A stretch of DNA of 64,000 nucleotides from Acidicapsa acidisoli (GTDB lineage: Bacteria > Acidobacteriota > Terriglobia > Terriglobales > Acidobacteriaceae). The stretch is taken from positions 62,001-126,000 of the forward strand of contig NZ_JAGSYI010000001.1 in the NCBI RefSeq assembly GCF_025685625.1, read 5' to 3'. Shown here piece after piece: positions 44,378-53,096 of the stretch. A model generated the notes under the pieces. It saw only the letters and a program-made list of their open reading frames with translations. It searched no databases and had not been told where the DNA came from. Position 1 is the first letter of the stretch, and each line of letters begins with the position of its first letter. Position numbers and translations under genes: made by a program.

Positions 44378-45834
44378 GAAACGTATTCACATTGACGATT
44401 GCGGTTACGCTGCTGATTCTGTCGGGCTGCAACGTAGGGCCGAATTACAAGATGCCGGCCGCTATTGCGGCGCCAGCGTTCAAAGAGATGGCGCCCGCAT
44501 CCTTCGCCGAGCAGGGCGGATGGAAGCCTGGCCAGCCTGGTGACGCCAAACTCAAGGGCGACTGGTGGACTTTGTTTCAAGATGTTCAATTGAATGAGCT
44601 CGAGGGAAAGGTTGACACCGCGAACCAGTCCCTCAAGTCGGCAGAAGCCAATTTTCGCGCGGCACGAGCGCAGATTGGCTACGCGCGTTCAAACGAGGCG
44701 CCCACTATTGGGGTTGCGCCATCAGTATCCACGGTTCGCGACTCGGCGAATCAGCCCTACTTCTCCAACAATCTCGCAAACAACGGCGGGGGAAGCTTCG
44801 CCCTACCTGTCGATCTGAATTATGAGATCGATCTGTGGGGCCGGGTGCGGCGCGGTGTGACATCGGCCCGAGAGCAGGCTCAAGCGAGCAGCGCCGATCT
44901 TGAAAGCGTCCGGCTCAGCCTGCATGCGGAGCTCGCGATGGACTACTTTGGGTTGCGATCCGCGGACGCGCAAACTAAGCTGCTCGACGATACGGTCAAG
45001 GCCTACCAGGATGCGGTGGAACTTACTCAGGATCGCTTCGAGGGAGGTGCAGCGCCTCAATCGGATCTGGCACAGGCCAAGACTCAACTCGATCAAGCGC
45101 GCGTTCAACTTACCGACACCGAAGTGCGCCGCACGCAATACGAGCACGCCATCGCTGTCCTGATCGGTAAGCCTCCTGCGGAACTAACACTGCCGCCGCT
45201 CCCTCTCAATCAGGATTCTCAGATCATGCCAGATATTCCCGGAGTAATGCCGGCTGCCTTGCTGGAGCGTCGACCCGATATCGCTGGGGATGAACGTAGA
45301 ATGGCTTCTGCGAATGAACAGATCGGCATCGCCCAGGCGGCCTTCTACCCCACACTCTCGTTGAGCGGTGTCGCCGGTTTTCAGGGGACGTCAGCACTTA
45401 ACTGGTTCAACTGGCCAAGCCGCTTTTGGGCTGTCGGACCAGCATTGTCTCAAACCGTTTTCGACGCTGGTCGCCGCCTCGCCACAAAGAACATCACCGT
45501 AGCTCAGTATGACGCCACGGTAGCAAATTATCGCCAGACAGTCCTGACCGCATTTCAGCAAGTGGAGGACAATCTGGCGGCGTTGCGTGTACTCGAGAAT
45601 GAAGCGCAACAGCAACATGAGGCCACCGCATCCGCGGAACAATCCCTTGACCTCTTTCAGACTCGTTATGAAGGTGGCGTAGATACATATCTGCAGGTCG
45701 TTACATGGCAAACAGCCGCGCTCAACAATCAACGCAATGACATCGATATCCTTCAGCGCCGCCTGGACGCAAGCGTGCTTCTGATCAAAGCACTGGGAGG
45801 AGGATGGGATGTAACCAAACTGCCGGAGAATTGA
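44374..45834 (+). CDS. Outer-membrane efflux lipoprotein (NodT/OprM family)
   Basis: A 486-residue outer-membrane factor with a lipoprotein signal (LILSGCNVGPNY; Cys in the lipobox LSGC). Two duplicated TolC-like regions follow. Each contains long helices, e.g. DTANQSLKSAEANFRAARAQ and PQSDLAQAKTQLDQARVQLT, and beta segments for the barrel, with DLNYEIDLWGRVRRGV and ERRPDIAGDERRMASANEQI as family signatures. It forms the exit duct of the tripartite pump made with the two preceding genes. Its start overlaps the adaptor stop (ATGA). Confidence 0.93.
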   Translation: MRNVFTLTIAVTLLILSGCNVGPNYKMPAAIAAPAFKEMAPASFAEQGGWKPGQPGDAKLKGDWWTLFQDVQLNELEGKVDTANQSLKSAEANFRAARAQIGYARSNEAPTIGVAPSVSTVRDSANQPYFSNNLANNGGGSFALPVDLNYEIDLWGRVRRGVTSAREQAQASSADLESVRLSLHAELAMDYFGLRSADAQTKLLDDTVKAYQDAVELTQDRFEGGAAPQSDLAQAKTQLDQARVQLTDTEVRRTQYEHAIAVLIGKPPAELTLPPLPLNQDSQIMPDIPGVMPAALLERRPDIAGDERRMASANEQIGIAQAAFYPTLSLSGVAGFQGTSALNWFNWPSRFWAVGPALSQTVFDAGRRLATKNITVAQYDATVANYRQTVLTAFQQVEDNLAALRVLENEAQQQHEATASAEQSLDLFQTRYEGGVDTYLQVVTWQTAALNNQRNDIDILQRRLDASVLLIKALGGGWDVTKLPEN

Positions 45835-45884
45835 GATTCCCAGCTTGCACTGCCCTGCAGAGCCGTCAGCCCATCACAGTCAAA

Positions 45885-45990
45885 GAAGACACTTAGTGAA
45901 GGGACCGATCCAACACCGAGATTTTGGACACACATTGGTCGTCTGCCCCCTGTAGAACAAGAATGTCGGACATACCGACGTCTGGGAGTT
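45885..45990 (+). repeat. Leader repeat family, copy D
   Basis: Nearly the same as copy C over about 100 bp (gaagacacttagtgaaggga, gatccaaca, ttttggacacacattggtcg, ccctgtagaacaagaa). The dyad is GTCGG-ACATA-CCGAC (45965-45979). It lies between the efflux operon and the DUF4136-like gene. Confidence 0.7.
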
Positions 45991-46228
45991 AAGTATGGTC
46001 GATAACTGCTCAGATCTCTGCGGATATGTATCGAGCATCTGTCACTACGAGATCTATCCATCAACAGTTTCGCCGCAACTCCAAGACCGTGTTGCAAGTT
46101 GTGGTTCGCATACTGCGTGCATTCCACGAATGACGAAAGGCTGTACCTGTCATGGCCTGTTTAAGGTTATGGCGATTCTGCCAGACACACCCGACATCAC
46201 ACAACTCGAACCAGACAAGGAGACATTT

Positions 46229-46782
46229 ATGAGCACACAACGCAGGATTCTCTCTCTGATGGTGATCGCACTTATTTGCGCGACCGCATCTTTCGCGCAG
46301 GAGATCAAGACCGACTACGATCGCAGCATAGATTTTAACCAGTACAAAACGTATTCCTGGGAACGCGTGCAAACGCAAAACCCGCTCTGGTCGATCGAAT
46401 CAAAGCGGACGTCAATTCAGCACTGGCAGCGAAAGGCTGGACTCAGGTTGAATCTGGCGGGAATGTTTCCATCATTGCGATGGGGATGACGCAGACTCAC
46501 CAGACTCTCAACACCTACTACGACAGCTTCGGCGGTGGTTGGGGCTGGGGAAGAAGGTTTGGCGGATTCGGAGATAGTTTCGGAGAATCTACGACAGTCC
46601 CGGACACGTATCGAGTCGGATCACTGGTCATCGACTTGTTCGACTCGAGTACGAAGAATCTGATTTGGCGGGGAGCACTGAGTGACGCCCTATCGAACAA
46701 GTCGAACAAGAACATTAAGAGCCTAAATAAGGGCATAGTGAAGCTGTTCGAACATTTTCCGCCGAGCGCAAAGAACGGATGA
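46229..46782 (+). pseudogene. DUF4136-like secreted protein, broken by a one-base deletion
   Basis: A good ribosome site (aaggag) and ATG at 46229 open a signal peptide (RRILSLMVIALICATASFAQ), then EIKTDYDRSIDFNQYKTYSW, which is the start of the DUF4136 domain. After NPLW, near 46388, the family sequence continues only in the -1 frame: VDRIKADVNSALAAKGWTQV, then VSIIAMGMTQTHQTL, a Gly/Trp-rich SFGGGWGWGRRFGGFG patch and VIDLFDSSTKNLIWRG, ending at 46782. The site (ctctggtcgatcg) is not a slippery heptamer, so a one-base deletion is the simplest explanation. Function of the family is unknown. It follows leader copy D. The 46783-47094 gap shows only one weak short frame. Confidence 0.8.
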
Positions 46783-47094
46783 CCAGGAGTGCCCGCGAGG
46801 ATGCGCACATCTCAACCGCAAACTCAACGACCGCAGCCTCAGCAGTCAGGGGCGATCTTGAGAACGTAAAGCACTTTGATGTACGCATGTTCAATTCGGG
46901 CAACCTCGTCATTGCAGCCATTCCGATTGACGCTCCATGGAACGCATCAGAGGAAATTTACGCATTGGCGGATTGAGCGTCGCGAGATTTCGCTTAACTC
47001 GAGACAAGTATCTTCCTGAACCAACGACGGTATTTGGCCGCTTATCCGAGATTGCTCGCAACAATGAAATGTATTTGGCGCGGAGATGAGGTGA

Positions 47095-47661
47095 ATGATG
47101 CAGGATAAAGAACATCTGTCGCCGGCGGCGTTCTCACGCGCCACTAATGTTGATTCGACCTTCGCCTATATGGGAAGCCTGATGACCTTTTTAGCGAAAG
47201 GCTCGGAAACGAGCGGACGGTTCGCCCTTATGGTGTACCACACTAAGCCAGGGAATGAGCCTCCACCTCACGTCCATGAGCGGGAGCATGAATTGTACTT
47301 TGTGCTGGAAGGCGCAATGCGCTTCTACTGCGAGGACAAGACGCTAGACATTGGCTCTGGTGATGTCGTGTTCCTTCCCCAGGGTAAGGCCCATGCATTC
47401 ACATGCATTTCTGATGTTGTGCGCACCCTGATCTTTGTACAGGCCGCTGACAACGATGCTGTGGGCCTGGACAGCTATTTCCTCGCGATGGGCCGACCGG
47501 CCGGAAGCATGGCGTTACCAGAATCCGCCATAACTTATGCAGTCGACGAACCGGAGCACGCGATTCGAGTCGGCGCTTCCACCGGCATACGTATTCTTTC
47601 ACCATCGGAGGCCCAACAGGCACTTCCGCAATTTTCCGGTTTTGGCGTGCCTGTTCGCTGA
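47095..47661 (+). CDS. Cupin-domain protein (first of two paralogues)
   Basis: A 188-residue protein with one cupin barrel (about 45-130). The first motif is PPPHVHEREHELYFVLEG, with His, His, Glu and a further residue for metal binding. The second is VVFLPQGKAHAF. The tail ends in a conserved LPQFSGFGVP. Cupins of this kind include dioxygenases such as quercetinase-like enzymes and metal-dependent binding proteins; no substrate can be named. The start at 47095 follows gaggtga. It is about 55% similar by eye to the cupin at 49736, and the two share pieces of upstream sequence. The next gene, 53 bp on, is an NTF2-like protein. Confidence 0.85.
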   Translation: MMQDKEHLSPAAFSRATNVDSTFAYMGSLMTFLAKGSETSGRFALMVYHTKPGNEPPPHVHEREHELYFVLEGAMRFYCEDKTLDIGSGDVVFLPQGKAHAFTCISDVVRTLIFVQAADNDAVGLDSYFLAMGRPAGSMALPESAITYAVDEPEHAIRVGASTGIRILSPSEAQQALPQFSGFGVPVR

Positions 47662-47713
47662 ACTCTTTCCACCGATCACGAATACCAAAGAGGTCCAGAC
47701 AAGCGGTAATCGA

Positions 47714-48115
47714 ATGGATGCTAGCGTAACAAATACCTTCAGTGAATCAGAAATTGAGCGCATGGAAGATCTGCGTTATACCGCGATGCTTAACAAAGAT
47801 TTAGAAACGCTGAATCGTGTGCTGCATAACAAACTTCTGTACTTACACTCGAGCGGTGATAAGCATACAAAAGCATCCTATGTTGCTGGACTCACAGGTA
47901 ACGAGTTTGGCTATCGGCGGATCGAGCGTTCCAACCAAACCATTACGCTGCAAGGCCCCGTGGCTTTGGTGTTCAACTTCTTGTCCATCAGCTTGAACTT
48001 GAACGGCAAGCCCATAGAACTACGTAGTCGAGCCATCGCGGTCTGGCTTCATGATAACGGTTCATGGCAACTGATTGCCGTGCAATCAAGTGCCGACCCA
48101 TCATCCCTGAAGTGA
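47714..48115 (+). CDS. NTF2-like (DUF4440-type) protein
   Basis: A 133-residue NTF2-fold protein: SESEIERMEDLRYTAMLNKD, then LLYLHSSGDKHTKASYVAGL and a C-terminal VWLHDNGSWQLIAVQSSAD. This is the common pattern of DUF4440 proteins, which bind small ligands or act as steroid isomerase-like enzymes. The ATG at 47714 is chosen from a longer open frame that overlaps the cupin gene. It is followed 43 bp on by an Old Yellow Enzyme and probably belongs to one transcript: cupin, NTF2-like, reductase. Confidence 0.8.
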   Translation: MDASVTNTFSESEIERMEDLRYTAMLNKDLETLNRVLHNKLLYLHSSGDKHTKASYVAGLTGNEFGYRRIERSNQTITLQGPVALVFNFLSISLNLNGKPIELRSRAIAVWLHDNGSWQLIAVQSSADPSSLK

Positions 48116-48158
48116 ATCATTCCTCGCAAACAACGGAAGTGCAAGGAGTCCGATTACT

Positions 48159-49208
48159 ATGCCAACCCTCTTCGATCCCATTCGAGTAGGCGATCTCCAA
48201 CTGCCGAACCGTATCTTAATGGCGCCTATGACACGGCTTCGTGCAAGCACAGATAACATTCCAACTCCTCTCATGGTGGAATACTATACGCAACGCGCTT
48301 CGGCGGGTCTAATCATTGCTGAAGCCACACCAGTCTCACCGGCAGCGATCGGCTATGCCCAGGTGGCGGGCATCTGGTCAGAGGCTCAGATCGCGGCCTG
48401 GAAGCTCGTCACTGCTTCCGTTCACGCCCGGGGTGGTCATATCTTTCTTCAGCTTTGGCACGTTGGGCGTATATCCGATCCTATGTTTCTGCGCGGTGAG
48501 CTTCCTGTTGCTCCTTCCGCTATTGCTGCCGCTGGCCACGTCTCACTCGTGCGACCAAAAAGGGCTTTCGTGACGCCTCGTGCTCTGGAGACGCGCGAGG
48601 TCTACGAGGTAGTCGAGCAGTTCCGGGCGGCAGCTCAGAATGCTCAACGAGCCGGCTTCGATGGTGTTGAGATTCACGGAGCCACCGGGTATCTCCTCGA
48701 CCAGTTTCTTCAGTCCGGCACGAATCATCGCTCTGACGAGTTCGGTGGGCCAATCGAGAACCGAGCCCGTCTCCTGCTCGATGTGGCTGATGCCTGCGTC
48801 TCGGTGTGGGGAGCTGGCCGCGTCGGTATGCGTATCTCTCCCCGCGGCGACAGGCATGATGTGTCCGATGTAAACCCTGCGGAAACCTTCAGCTATGTGG
48901 CGCGTAAGGCTGGTCTTCGGCAACTAGCCTATCTTCACTCTCGCGAGTACCATGCAGACGGATGGCTTGGGCCGAAGCTCAAGCGTGAGTTCGGCGGCGT
49001 TTACATCGCCAATGAGAACTTCACTCTTGAGACCGCAAGTGAAAGCCTCGCGAAGGGCGAGGCAGATGCAGTGTCGTTTGCAAGGTTCTTCATAGCCAAC
49101 CCCGATCTTCCACGCCGGTTTGCAGAAGGTGTCCCTCTAAATCAACCTGATCCGACAACCTTCTACGCTCATGGACCCAAGGGCTACGTCGATCCGCTCA
49201 GCTCATAA
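48159..49208 (+). CDS. Old Yellow Enzyme family alkene reductase
   Basis: A 349-residue FMN-dependent TIM barrel of the NemA/OYE group, which reduces activated C=C bonds or nitro groups with NAD(P)H. Features are LFDPIRVGDLQLPNRILMAPM, given here as its start, LQLWHVGRIS, the substrate loop EIHGATGYLLDQFLQ, HRSDEFGGPIENRARL and ARFFIANPDLPRR. In OYE1 the substrate carbonyl is held by His191 and Asn194; the matching pair here is His and Thr (HGAT instead of HGAN), an odd change at the active site. A terminator follows at 49420. The start at 48159 has aagga upstream. Confidence 0.92.
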   Translation: MPTLFDPIRVGDLQLPNRILMAPMTRLRASTDNIPTPLMVEYYTQRASAGLIIAEATPVSPAAIGYAQVAGIWSEAQIAAWKLVTASVHARGGHIFLQLWHVGRISDPMFLRGELPVAPSAIAAAGHVSLVRPKRAFVTPRALETREVYEVVEQFRAAAQNAQRAGFDGVEIHGATGYLLDQFLQSGTNHRSDEFGGPIENRARLLLDVADACVSVWGAGRVGMRISPRGDRHDVSDVNPAETFSYVARKAGLRQLAYLHSREYHADGWLGPKLKREFGGVYIANENFTLETASESLAKGEADAVSFARFFIANPDLPRRFAEGVPLNQPDPTTFYAHGPKGYVDPLSS

Positions 49209-49419
49209 CAGCAGCAGGTCACCAGGCGTCTGACGGAGATTCACAAGTACACGCCTTTCAGCTGCTTTGTTAACGCAATTTAATGCAATAGTAAGCCGGA
49301 ACCAGCGCAGTTGTTCACGAGCGACAGTTTTATTTTCACGAAAGGCAAGTGATTGCTCGTCCCCCCTGCAGAAACCGTCACTGCTGCGACTGCACTGCAG
49401 TTACAACCTCCATCTATGT

Positions 49420-49457
49420 GCCGTCGCCCAGTGTTGGAACTCTGGGCGACGGCGTTT
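49420..49457 (+). terminator. Rho-independent terminator after the reductase gene
   Basis: GCCGTCGCCCAG (49420-49431) pairs perfectly with CTGGGCGACGGC (49442-49453) around a ten-base loop and is followed by GTTTT. It lies about 210 bp after the Old Yellow Enzyme stop, so the transcript would have a long 3' tail or a small unrecognised gene lies between. Confidence 0.8.
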
Positions 49458-49540
49458 TCGCGTTCGGGGCCATGGCAGGTTGCTATGTCATTTCCTTCAG
49501 ATACAGCTAGTAATAATTGCGATTGGTAAGTTTTCAGAGG

Positions 49541-49690
49541 TATTGATCCAATGGCAAATTTCTGGACACGCATCTATTGCCTGTTCTCGATAAAACAAGA
49601 TAGGCACATGCCGCTCAGCAAGAAGCATTGAAGAAAAAGTCTCATGCTGCTATGCAGCGTATATCGGAGATAGCCCGAGCGAGCAACATC
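49541..49690 (+). repeat. Leader repeat family, copy E, upstream of second cupin
   Basis: tattgatccaatggcaaatt and ctggacacgcatc match copies C and D, with a reduced GGC-ACAT-GCC dyad nearby (about 49600). The second block, gagcgagcaacatctatct (49676-49694), parallels the gctcgcaac block before the first cupin. The copy is more divergent than C or D. Confidence 0.55.
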
Positions 49691-49735
49691 TATCTCACTC
49701 CTTATGTCGCAAATACCAGACCAGAGGTGAAGTAA

Positions 49736-50302
49736 ATGACAAATACCGATAAGCAGCTAATTCCGGCTGCCTACTCCCGTGAAGTGAGCGTTGACTCAAC
49801 CATCAAGTACATGGGCCAGGTGATTACGGTTCTTGCAAAGGGGACCGAAACTAATGGGCGCTTTGCATTTATGGAAGTCAGAGTACGGCCCGGGCTAGAG
49901 CCACCACCTCACATCCACGAGCGCGAACACGAGCTATTCTTCGTGCTTGAGGGAGCGATTCGATTCTATACACCAGAAAAGACGTTCGATGTCCAAGCTG
50001 GCGGCGTTGGATTTCTTCCTCAGGGTAAGCCCCACACATTCGCCTGTCTGACGGAGGAGATACGTGCATTGATTATGGTCGGAGCCACCGGCGATGAAAC
50101 AGTTGGAATGGATGGCTACCTATTGGCAATGGGTGAACGGGCACACGACATGGTTCTGCCTGATGTGGCGACCGCTAACGCGGTTGAAGATCCCGAGCAA
50201 GCAATCAGCGTTGGCGCTTCGTGGGGCATTCGCTTCCTCACGCCGGAAGATACCAAGAAAGCTTTGCCGCTTTATCCCGGTTTCGGGGCTCGTATCTCTT
50301 AA
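49736..50302 (+). CDS. Cupin-domain protein (second paralogue)
   Basis: A 188-residue protein of the same length and layout as the cupin at 47095: VSVDSTIKYMGQVITVLAKG, the metal motif PPPHIHEREHELFFVLEG, VGFLPQGKPHTF, and a C-terminal LPLYPGFGARIS. The strict conservation of the His/Glu ligands in both copies suggests both are active. The ribosome site gaggtgaag sits close before the ATG. It is preceded by leader copy E and followed by an ECF sigma-factor gene 239 bp on. Function is unknown. Confidence 0.85.
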   Translation: MTNTDKQLIPAAYSREVSVDSTIKYMGQVITVLAKGTETNGRFAFMEVRVRPGLEPPPHIHEREHELFFVLEGAIRFYTPEKTFDVQAGGVGFLPQGKPHTFACLTEEIRALIMVGATGDETVGMDGYLLAMGERAHDMVLPDVATANAVEDPEQAISVGASWGIRFLTPEDTKKALPLYPGFGARIS

Positions 50303-50540
50303 CAAAAGCTATAGGTCGATGATGGTAGGAAACTTTTTCATGTTCAGGTGAAAATAGCTCCCACTCCGTCTGGCGTCCGTGTGATGAACAAGGCGCCTTA
50401 TTCTCATGGCACTCAAATTCAAGGCGCATCCCATTCGGGCGTGTCTGATCGACGCAATCCACTCTGATGGTCTGGCGCCAACTTGCCACAGGTGAATTGT
50501 TCCTCATTTCTCTAGCAAAGAAGCCTCCGGAGTTCAAAGG

Positions 50541-51179
50541 ATGAAAGGTGTCGCTCTAGTTAACCGTCATGCCGCGGATCGAGCGTCGGCGACAGATGAT
50601 GACGTCGTCTCGGCAGCTCGGGCAGGGTCGCCCGAAGCCTTCGCAGAACTTCACGCACTCTATTCCCGGCGCCTCTATCGAACCATCTTGGCCATTACCA
50701 AGAATCCTCAAGATGCAGACGATGCATTGCAGGACACATTTCTGCGTGCCTATGTGGCAATCCAAAACTTTGAGGGTAGATCCAAAATCTACTCCTGGCT
50801 GACACGGATCGCCATCAACTCTGCTCTATCGATCCTTCGCAAACAGCACACTCGTACCGAAGTATTGTTTGATGATCAGCTTGATCCTCAGCTTGAGACT
50901 CTCTCATTTGAAGTTAGGGACACTGCGCCGAATCCCGAGGAGGCCTACGATTTGAATCGGCGCCGACTTGAGACATTACGCGCTATTTGCAGCCTTGATC
51001 CCCAACTGCGTGCGCCAATTCGAATGAGAATGATGCTCGGATGCTCAGTGAGGGAGATCGGCCGCGCGCTGGATCTCTCCGAATCGGCCGTCAAGGCCCG
51101 CTTGTATAGAGCGCGTCGACGGCTTTCGGCTGCACATAACCTCAGCGAGTCCGAACTGCCGCTGACCTGGAGCGTCTGA
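50541..51179 (+). CDS. ECF-type RNA polymerase sigma factor
   Basis: A 212-residue sigma-70 family protein and paralogue of the one at 15092. Region 2: FAELHALYSRRLYRTILAIT, then DADDALQDTFLRAYVAIQNF. Region 4: LDPQLRAPIRMRMM and VREIGRALDLSESAVKARLY. The two share the linker RKQHTRTEVLFDDQLDPQ and TAPNPEEAYDLNRRR, so they are recent relatives and may read similar promoters. There is no adjacent anti-sigma gene. A secreted hydrolase follows and may be a target. Confidence 0.92.
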   Translation: MKGVALVNRHAADRASATDDDVVSAARAGSPEAFAELHALYSRRLYRTILAITKNPQDADDALQDTFLRAYVAIQNFEGRSKIYSWLTRIAINSALSILRKQHTRTEVLFDDQLDPQLETLSFEVRDTAPNPEEAYDLNRRRLETLRAICSLDPQLRAPIRMRMMLGCSVREIGRALDLSESAVKARLYRARRRLSAAHNLSESELPLTWSV

Positions 51180-51270
51180 AAGTTGCGGCCCCGAGACTTG
51201 TTATCACTTTGCGATCGGGCTCGTGAGCCAGATCGTGTTCACTGATCAGGAATTGAACGAGGAGGTTGTT

Positions 51271-52353
51271 ATGAATCGTCGAGTTTTCACATCACGCGGA
51301 TTAGCCGCCACGTTGGCTGCGATGATCCCTAGCGCGGCAAGTGCACAGTCTAAACCTGCCCCTAGCCCATCTGACCTTGCGCAAGAACTCCCGAGCGCGC
51401 ATCCGGAGCCCGCACCATGTGCCAGTCTGAGGGAACTTCCCGAACCGCCCTCTGCCGTCACCTCGGAGAAACTCCTGCCTGGCTTCGAAGCTCGGAGGAT
51501 TCGGACATCGGGCGCCGAAATCAACGTTCTCACCAAAGGAAATGGCAGGCCGCTACTGCTTATCCACGGCCATCCGGAAACACATCTGACATGGCATAAG
51601 ATCGCGCCTGCACTCGCCGAGGAATACACTGTCGTGCTTCCAGACTTGCGCGGCTACGGTGATTCGAGCAAGCCGGGATACAGCGACGACCACGTCAACT
51701 ATTCCTTTCATGCCATGGCTCTTGATCAGGTTGAAGTCATGCGACAACTTGGACACGAGCGCTTCCTCGTAGCCGGCCACGATCGCGGCGGACGGGTCGC
51801 CCATCGCCTTTGTTTGGACCACCCCAGCAGCGTCGAGAAGGTAGCCGTTCTCGATGTAGCGCCCACTCTGACAATGTACGAACAATCGACAAAAGAGTTT
51901 GCGACTAAGTATGTATGGTGGTTCCTTCAAATTCAATCAGCACCGATGCCCGAACACCTGATAGGCCTCGATCCTGCTTACTACCTGAGGGATCATCTTG
52001 CCGTTCAAGGCAAGACACCAGGTGCGATCTCGCCAGAGGTAATGGCGGAGTACATTCGCTGCTACTGCTGCCTTGGCACCATTCGCGCCGTATGCGAAGA
52101 CTATCGCGCTGCAGCCGGACTGGACCTCGAGCACGATCGTGAGGATGAGAGTAGGAACAAGTACATTCAAGCTCCCCTTCTCGCTCTATGGGGGGCAAAA
52201 GGCACAGTCGGCCACCTTTGGGAGGTCCTCGCAACGTGGAGAGCCAAAAGCAACAAGACCGTCTCCGGCAAACCGCTCCCATGCGGTCATCTGCTCCCGG
52301 AGGAAGATCCAGAGGGTGTGCTCGCTGAGTTTCGGGAATTCTTCCGGTCATGA
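51271..52353 (+). CDS. Secreted alpha/beta hydrolase, haloacetate-dehalogenase-like
   Basis: A 360-residue protein. The N-terminus MNRRVFTSRGLAATLAAMIP is a signal peptide of twin-arginine type, followed by a Pro-rich spacer. The alpha/beta hydrolase domain (about 85-355) is close to fluoroacetate dehalogenase: LLIHGHPETHLTWHKIAPAL, DLRGYGDSSKPG, the nucleophile Asp in AGHDRGGRVAHRL, and the catalytic His in PCGHLLPEE. Halide-binding His/Trp positions look plausible (YVWWFLQIQ). Known haloacetate dehalogenases are mostly cytoplasmic, so the export signal is unusual. An epoxide hydrolase is the main alternative. The ATG at 51271 has gaggagg five bases upstream, stronger than the start at 51223. 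Confidence 0.88.
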   Translation: MNRRVFTSRGLAATLAAMIPSAASAQSKPAPSPSDLAQELPSAHPEPAPCASLRELPEPPSAVTSEKLLPGFEARRIRTSGAEINVLTKGNGRPLLLIHGHPETHLTWHKIAPALAEEYTVVLPDLRGYGDSSKPGYSDDHVNYSFHAMALDQVEVMRQLGHERFLVAGHDRGGRVAHRLCLDHPSSVEKVAVLDVAPTLTMYEQSTKEFATKYVWWFLQIQSAPMPEHLIGLDPAYYLRDHLAVQGKTPGAISPEVMAEYIRCYCCLGTIRAVCEDYRAAAGLDLEHDREDESRNKYIQAPLLALWGAKGTVGHLWEVLATWRAKSNKTVSGKPLPCGHLLPEEDPEGVLAEFREFFRS

Positions 52354-53096
52354 GGTGGTCCGGTTGTTGGGGGGGCTGTCTTTGCCTTGCAACTAATGGC
52401 TTCTACAGCCTTCGCAAACGCACCCTCCCCTTCGGGCGACACCGACCGTAGGCTATGGCTTAGCCAGGGCCAAACACTTCCGATCGCGCGTCCATCGAGT
52501 CAATGGCGTCCTGCGAGGGCAGGGTGAAGGAGTCATCGAAAAGGCATCATCGATTGCTTGTCCAAATGTCTGCTTCATATCCAGCCAGAGGCTCTTCAGA
52601 CGGCCACGGGGTTTTAACCGGATCTGCGGCGTGAATCGAGCTAAACAGACCACACGGACGGATACATTCCCGCAGCTTTGTGCACGCGCATCGATGCGGC
52701 GATGTATGAAATAGATGAAGAAGATTTGGTTAGCCGTTCCAAAGACGCGGCACCCTGTTTCGTGGCGTCTTTATGTGAGTTCCGAAAGAGCAACGTTTAT
52801 TGTTTCTACTTGTGCCTGGTTAACGAACAAGGAGTGGAGTTATGGAGACCGAACAAATAGAGAATGGCGCATGGCGGCCCCTTCGTGGTTGCTTGTAATT
52901 TGCGGCCCTGTCCATGCTTCGACAGTGTAAATACGTTGACACCGATTCGCTTGAACACAGGGCTGCACCTGCCGTGTAACAGGTGTCTTTTCAACCAAAC
53001 AAACGGCGAGACGTTTGGCAGCCTGAATGCCTTAATAGTTGTCGTAACAATGGAAAACGTTGAGTGACCGCAGAGTATCGAGCAAAGGGAGAAACG
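52354..53096. other. 743-bp intergenic region without a supported gene
   Basis: Only short frames without recognisable domains occur here. At 52825-52845 the sequence gaacaaggagtggagttatgg repeats, with one change, the ribosome site and start of the membrane gene at 56410, but opens only five codons before a stop. It looks like a stray copy of a translation-start region. The strong leader aaaggga before 53097 belongs to fumC. Confidence 0.5.

Noticed and set aside
46779-46976. 65-codon plus-strand frame overlapping the DUF4136 stop
   Set aside because: Starts at an ATGA overlap but has no family resemblance; it could be a decayed tail of another gene, but cannot be supported.
52453-52653. 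66-codon minus-strand frame after the dehalogenase-like gene
   Set aside because: Basic, Pro-rich and without domain or ribosome site; alternative frame is also uninformative.
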